A stretch of DNA of 64,000 bases from an uncultured Erysipelotrichaceae bacterium (lineage in GTDB: Bacteria; Bacillota_I; Bacilli_A; Erysipelotrichales; Erysipelotrichaceae), in NCBI GenBank assembly GCA_900314905.1, contig OMXA01000006.1:1-64000 (forward strand), given 5' to 3'. Positions 60,853 to 64,000 of this stretch are shown here, piece after piece (within the stretch, counting starts at the first letter, position 1; each line of letters starts with the position of its first letter). A program made the position numbers and the translations under genes. A model generated the notes under the pieces. It was not told where the DNA came from and made no database searches. It saw only the letters and a program-made list of their open reading frames with translations.

Positions 60853-63246
60853 ATGGCAAACTTTTTTGATCAGCTGCTGAATGTTGATGGTCGGCGGCTG
60901 AAGCAGATTGAAAAGAAAATCAAGCCCGTGCTTGCACTGGCAGATGCATATGCGGCGATGAGCGACGAGCAGCTGCAGGCAGAAACGCCGCGTCTGAAGC
61001 AGAAGCTTGCAGAAGGGGCGACCCTGGATGATATTCTTCCGGAAGCTTTTGCCACTGCAAGAGAAGCCTGCCGGAGAGTAATCGGAGAATATCCGTATCC
61101 GGTACAGCTGATGGGCGCTGCGGTCATGCAGGGCGGCGATATTGCTGAAATGAAGACCGGAGAAGGAAAGACCCTGACTTCTGTCATGGCTGTCTATCTG
61201 AATGCCCTTGAAGGAAAAGGGGTTCATGTCATCACGGTCAATGAATATCTATCGGAACGTGACTCTCAGTGGATGGGACAGATTCATCGTTTTCTCGGAC
61301 TGACTGTCGGATTGAATAAGCGCTCGATGTCGCCGGCGCAGAAACGGGCTGCATATGCGTGCGATATTACCTATACGACTAACTCTGAGCTTGGCTTTGA
61401 CTATCTGAGAGACAACATGGTGACCAGAGCACAGGATCGTGTTCTCAGAGGACTGAATTTTGCACTGGTCGATGAAGTTGACTCTATCCTGATCGATGAG
61501 TCCCGCACGCCGCTGATCATTTCCGGCGGCATGAAGCAGACGGCTAATCTGTACCTTCAGGCCGATCGATTCGTGAAGAGCCTGAAAGAACAGAAGATGG
61601 AAGACGAGAAAGTCATCGTCCCGGGCGAATATGAGATTGATGTAAGGGGCAGAACCGTTCAGCTCACCGAGCGCGGGGTTGCCAAGGCAGAAAAGGTATT
61701 CCGTATCGACAATCTGTACAATCTCGAGCATACCCAGCTGCTGCATCGCATCAATCAGGCCCTCAAAGCGAACTATATCATGGCAAAGGACGTCGACTAT
61801 GTGGCCGATACTGCCAATGATGAAATTGATATCGTCGATCCGAACACCGGCCGTCCGATGAAGGGACGCGAATGGTCCGATGGTCTGCATCAGGCAGTCT
61901 GCGCCAAGGAAGGTATTTCGATCCGTCAGGAAACGACCATTCTTGCGACGATTACATACCAGAACTTCTTCCGTCTCTACAACAAGCTGGCCGGCATGAC
62001 CGGTACTGCCAAGACCGAGGAAGAAGAATTCCGCGAGATCTATAACATGCTGGTCTATGAGATTCCGACCAACAAGCCGGTAATCCGCAAGGACTATCCG
62101 GATGCGGTATACGGAACGAAGAAGGCAAAGTTCGAAGCGCTGGTCAATGAAGTGGTCGAGCGTCATGCCAAGGGACAACCGGTTCTGGTTGGCACGATTG
62201 CAGTCGAGACTTCAGAGCTGATCTCCGGCATGCTGAAGGAAAAGCATATTCCTCATGAAGTGCTCAATGCGAAGAACAATGCCCGTGAAGCCGAGATCAT
62301 TGCCAAGGCAGGACAGAAGAATGCAGTGACCATTGCGACGAACATGGCTGGCCGCGGAACCGATATCAAGCTTGGCGAAGGAGTCAGGGAACTCGGCGGT
62401 CTGTGTGTCCTTGGCTCTGAACGTCATGAATCGAGACGTATTGACAATCAGCTGCGCGGTCGTGCCGGCCGTCAGGGCGATCCGGGTGAGTCACGTTTCT
62501 TTGTTTCGGTGCAGGATGATCTGATGGTCCGGTTCGGATCAGAACGTCTGGAGAGCCTGTTCCGGTCGCTTGGTGACGAGGCAGTGGAATCGAAGACCAT
62601 CACCAATGCGATCAGCAGTGCGCAGAAGCGTGTCGAAGGCGTCAACTTCGATGCCCGCAAGACGCTGCTGCAGTATGATGACGTTCTGCGTCAGCAGCGG
62701 GAAGTCATGTATGATCAGAGAAACTTCATCCTGGACAATGAAGATGTTCATTCGATCATCCAGCAGATGTTCAGCCGGGTAATCAGCGATACCGTAGGTG
62801 CTTATGTGGATCCGGAAAGCCGTTCTGGGGAATTGCATATTCCGGAATTGCTGGAGGCACTGAATAAGCTCGGTTTCCGTGATCTGTTCACGGAAGAGGA
62901 TCTGAAGGGAAAGACGGCAGAAGAAGCATCTGCTCTGATCAATGAACGTGCCTGGAAGAACTATGATGACAAGATCGATCCGGTTCGTCCGCAGATCCGT
63001 CAGTTTGAACGCGAGATGTCGCTCAAGGTCATCGACCGTGCCTGGGTCAATCACATCGATACGATGTCAAAGCTGCGCGACGGAATCGGGCTGCGTTCTT
63101 ATGCACAGGATAATCCGCTGCAGGCATATGTGAGTGAAGGCTATCAGCTGTTCCAGAATATGATGCATGATATCGCCCAGGAAATTGTTGCTTACTGCAT
63201 GAACCTGAAAGTTGTGGTACGTCAGCCTGAAACACAGCAGGCCTGA
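60853..63246 (+). CDS. secA: Preprotein translocase ATPase
   Basis: SecA drives secretion of unfolded proteins through SecYEG. The 797-residue protein has Walker A KTGEGKTLTS, the DEAD-like FALVDEVDSILIDESRTPLIISG, the preprotein cross-linking domain, TNMAGRGTDIKLG and RIDNQLRGRAGRQGDPGESRFF of the second nucleotide-binding domain, then the helical scaffold. It ends RQPETQQA without the C-terminal Cys-His zinc tail that many SecA proteins have, so SecB/phospholipid interaction of that tail is absent. ATG 60853 follows CAGGAGG; residues before it are leader. A consensus promoter precedes it, and prfB follows after 22 bases as is usual in Firmicutes. Confidence 0.97.
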   Translation: MANFFDQLLNVDGRRLKQIEKKIKPVLALADAYAAMSDEQLQAETPRLKQKLAEGATLDDILPEAFATAREACRRVIGEYPYPVQLMGAAVMQGGDIAEMKTGEGKTLTSVMAVYLNALEGKGVHVITVNEYLSERDSQWMGQIHRFLGLTVGLNKRSMSPAQKRAAYACDITYTTNSELGFDYLRDNMVTRAQDRVLRGLNFALVDEVDSILIDESRTPLIISGGMKQTANLYLQADRFVKSLKEQKMEDEKVIVPGEYEIDVRGRTVQLTERGVAKAEKVFRIDNLYNLEHTQLLHRINQALKANYIMAKDVDYVADTANDEIDIVDPNTGRPMKGREWSDGLHQAVCAKEGISIRQETTILATITYQNFFRLYNKLAGMTGTAKTEEEEFREIYNMLVYEIPTNKPVIRKDYPDAVYGTKKAKFEALVNEVVERHAKGQPVLVGTIAVETSELISGMLKEKHIPHEVLNAKNNAREAEIIAKAGQKNAVTIATNMAGRGTDIKLGEGVRELGGLCVLGSERHESRRIDNQLRGRAGRQGDPGESRFFVSVQDDLMVRFGSERLESLFRSLGDEAVESKTITNAISSAQKRVEGVNFDARKTLLQYDDVLRQQREVMYDQRNFILDNEDVHSIIQQMFSRVISDTVGAYVDPESRSGELHIPELLEALNKLGFRDLFTEEDLKGKTAEEASALINERAWKNYDDKIDPVRPQIRQFEREMSLKVIDRAWVNHIDTMSKLRDGIGLRSYAQDNPLQAYVSEGYQLFQNMMHDIAQEIVAYCMNLKVVVRQPETQQA

Positions 63247-63268
63247 TCAGATAAAGGAGAAAGAAACC

Positions 63269-64000
63269 ATGGAACTCTATGAAATGAAGCAGGGTATTAC
63301 CCGCTGCCAGGCTAAATTGGAGCAGCTTGGCTCCTCTCTTTGACTTGCCTGGCAAGAAGAAACTGATTGCAGAAGATGAAGCAGCGATGAATGCTCCGGA
63401 CTTCTGGGATGACCAGAAGAAGGCCCAAGCCCTGATCCGCCGGTGCAACCAGCTGAAGAGTCTGGTAGAAAATTATGAGAAACTTGGCAGTTCACTGGAA
63501 GAACTGTCTGACTCAGTCGCCGAGCTCGGCACGAGCTTCGACCAGGATCTTGCCGATCTGGTCAATGAAGAATATGCGGAGACGATGAAGCAGTTCGATC
63601 AGTATGAGATTGACGTTCTGCTTTCCGGACCGTATGACAACCATAATGCCATCCTGGAAATTCATCCGGGTGCCGGCGGAACGGAAGCTATGGACTGGGC
63701 GAGCATGCTGTATCGCATGTATACGCGCTGGGCAGAGCGAAAGGGCTTTAAGATCACCGTCCTGGATTATGAAGAAGGTGAGGAAGCAGGCATGAAATCC
63801 TGCTCCGTTCAGATCGAAGGTCCTATGGCTTACGGATATCTGAAGGCTGAGAATGGAGTTCACCGGCTGGTCCGCATCTCTCCGTTTGATGCCAACGCCA
63901 GGAGACATACCAGCTTTGCCAGCGTGGAAGTGATGCCGGAATTCGAGGATGACCTCGATATTGAAATTGATGAAAAAGATCTCGAAGTCATCACGATGCG
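63269..64000 (+). CDS. prfB: Peptide chain release factor 2, partial, with programmed +1 frameshift
   Basis: RF2 ends translation at UGA and UAA. The first 24 codons (MELYEMKQGITR ... GSSL) run into an in-frame TGA at 63341-63343, in the classic context CTT TGA C; a +1 shift gives DLPGKKKLIAEDEAAMNAPDFWDD and the rest of RF2. The anticodon-like tripeptide is visible as SPF in RISPFDANARRH. The window ends before the GGQ loop, so the gene is incomplete here. AAAGGAG lies before the ATG. Unlike E. coli, no AGGGGG element stands three bases before the CTT; instead a small hairpin does. Autoregulation by RF2 level is expected. Confidence 0.95.
63318..63344 (+). promoter_or_regulatory. RF2 recoding site with upstream hairpin
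   Basis: The slip sequence CTTTGAC (63338-63344) is preceded, three bases away, by the inverted repeat GGAGC-N6-GCTCC (63319-63334 or so). The usual Shine-Dalgarno-like stimulator is not at its normal place. Confidence 0.75.

Noticed and set aside
61249..62178. A 309-codon minus-strand frame inside secA
   Set aside because: Antisense of secA, no start signals and no recognisable protein.
63341..63343. prfB as a pseudogene because of an early in-frame TGA
   Set aside because: The TGA is in the known CTTTGAC recoding context and the downstream frame is a normal RF2.

Overview
The window looks like chromosomal DNA from a low-complexity-envelope Firmicute (Bacillota), most likely an anaerobic gut member of the Erysipelotrichia; the class is an inference, not proven here. 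Signs are the gene order ecfA1-ecfA2-ecfT-truA-rplM-rpsI, the pair secA-prfB with the RF2 recoding site, comFA/comFC, lipoprotein signal peptides, strong AGGAGG-type ribosome binding sites, a sortase, an Rnf complex with its flavin transferase, and no outer-membrane genes. About sixty protein genes, three tRNAs and one damaged mobile element are packed closely, mostly in short overlapping operons. No rRNA, CRISPR array or complete insertion sequence was seen.

Region by region: 0-5.6 kb holds a small membrane protein, a HAD phosphatase, a MATE exporter and a minus-strand operon apbE / metal-exporter-like protein / inositol monophosphatase. 5.6-10.8 kb is an Rnf operon in the order rnfC-D-G-E-A-(61-aa Cys protein)-B, divergent from apbE. 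RnfD carries an extra C-terminal FMN-binding domain and RnfB is cut down to its anchor plus the first iron-sulfur motif. 10.9-14.2 kb has a CpaB-like protein and serC-serA. 14.2-16.6 kb is an accessory patch beside tRNA-His, bracketed by a perfect 27-bp direct repeat: an IS1202-like transposase fragment, an AbrB-type regulator and a macrolide-type glycosyltransferase. 16.6-19.1 kb has small envelope proteins and the CinA/PncC amidohydrolase. 19.1-23.9 kb is an operon of a 2-hydroxyacyl-CoA dehydratase-like subunit, a fused second subunit/activase, a DUF4186 protein and glutamate dehydrogenase. 24.0-27.9 kb is a ferric-iron-type ABC importer.

28-34.9 kb holds the aspartate-family pathway: thrC-thrB-pheB on the minus strand, divergent from hom-lysC-asd. 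35.6-40.7 kb is the ECF energy module followed by truA and ribosomal proteins L13 and S9. 40.9-48.5 kb is a three-gene envelope operon: a roughly 1,958-residue thioester/Cna-B surface protein, a class B sortase and a membrane accessory protein. 48.5-53.5 kb has peptidases, trmD, a TtcA-like tRNA thiolase and tRNA-Ile/tRNA-Ala. 53.6-56.6 kb is a LysR regulator with an exported FMN/FAD reductase of the fumarate-reductase type. The remainder has a small membrane protein, an orphan PTS IIB, a HAD phosphatase, ispD, comFC, a frameshifted comFA, secA and the start of prfB.

The strongest theme is flavin-based electron transfer at the membrane. ApbE can attach FMN to RnfG, to RnfD (twice) and to the exported reductase; Rnf moves electrons between ferredoxin, NADH and the membrane; the lipoprotein reductase may be a terminal electron acceptor enzyme outside the cell. 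The second distinctive unit is the thioester adhesin with a dedicated sortase but no recognisable sorting signal.
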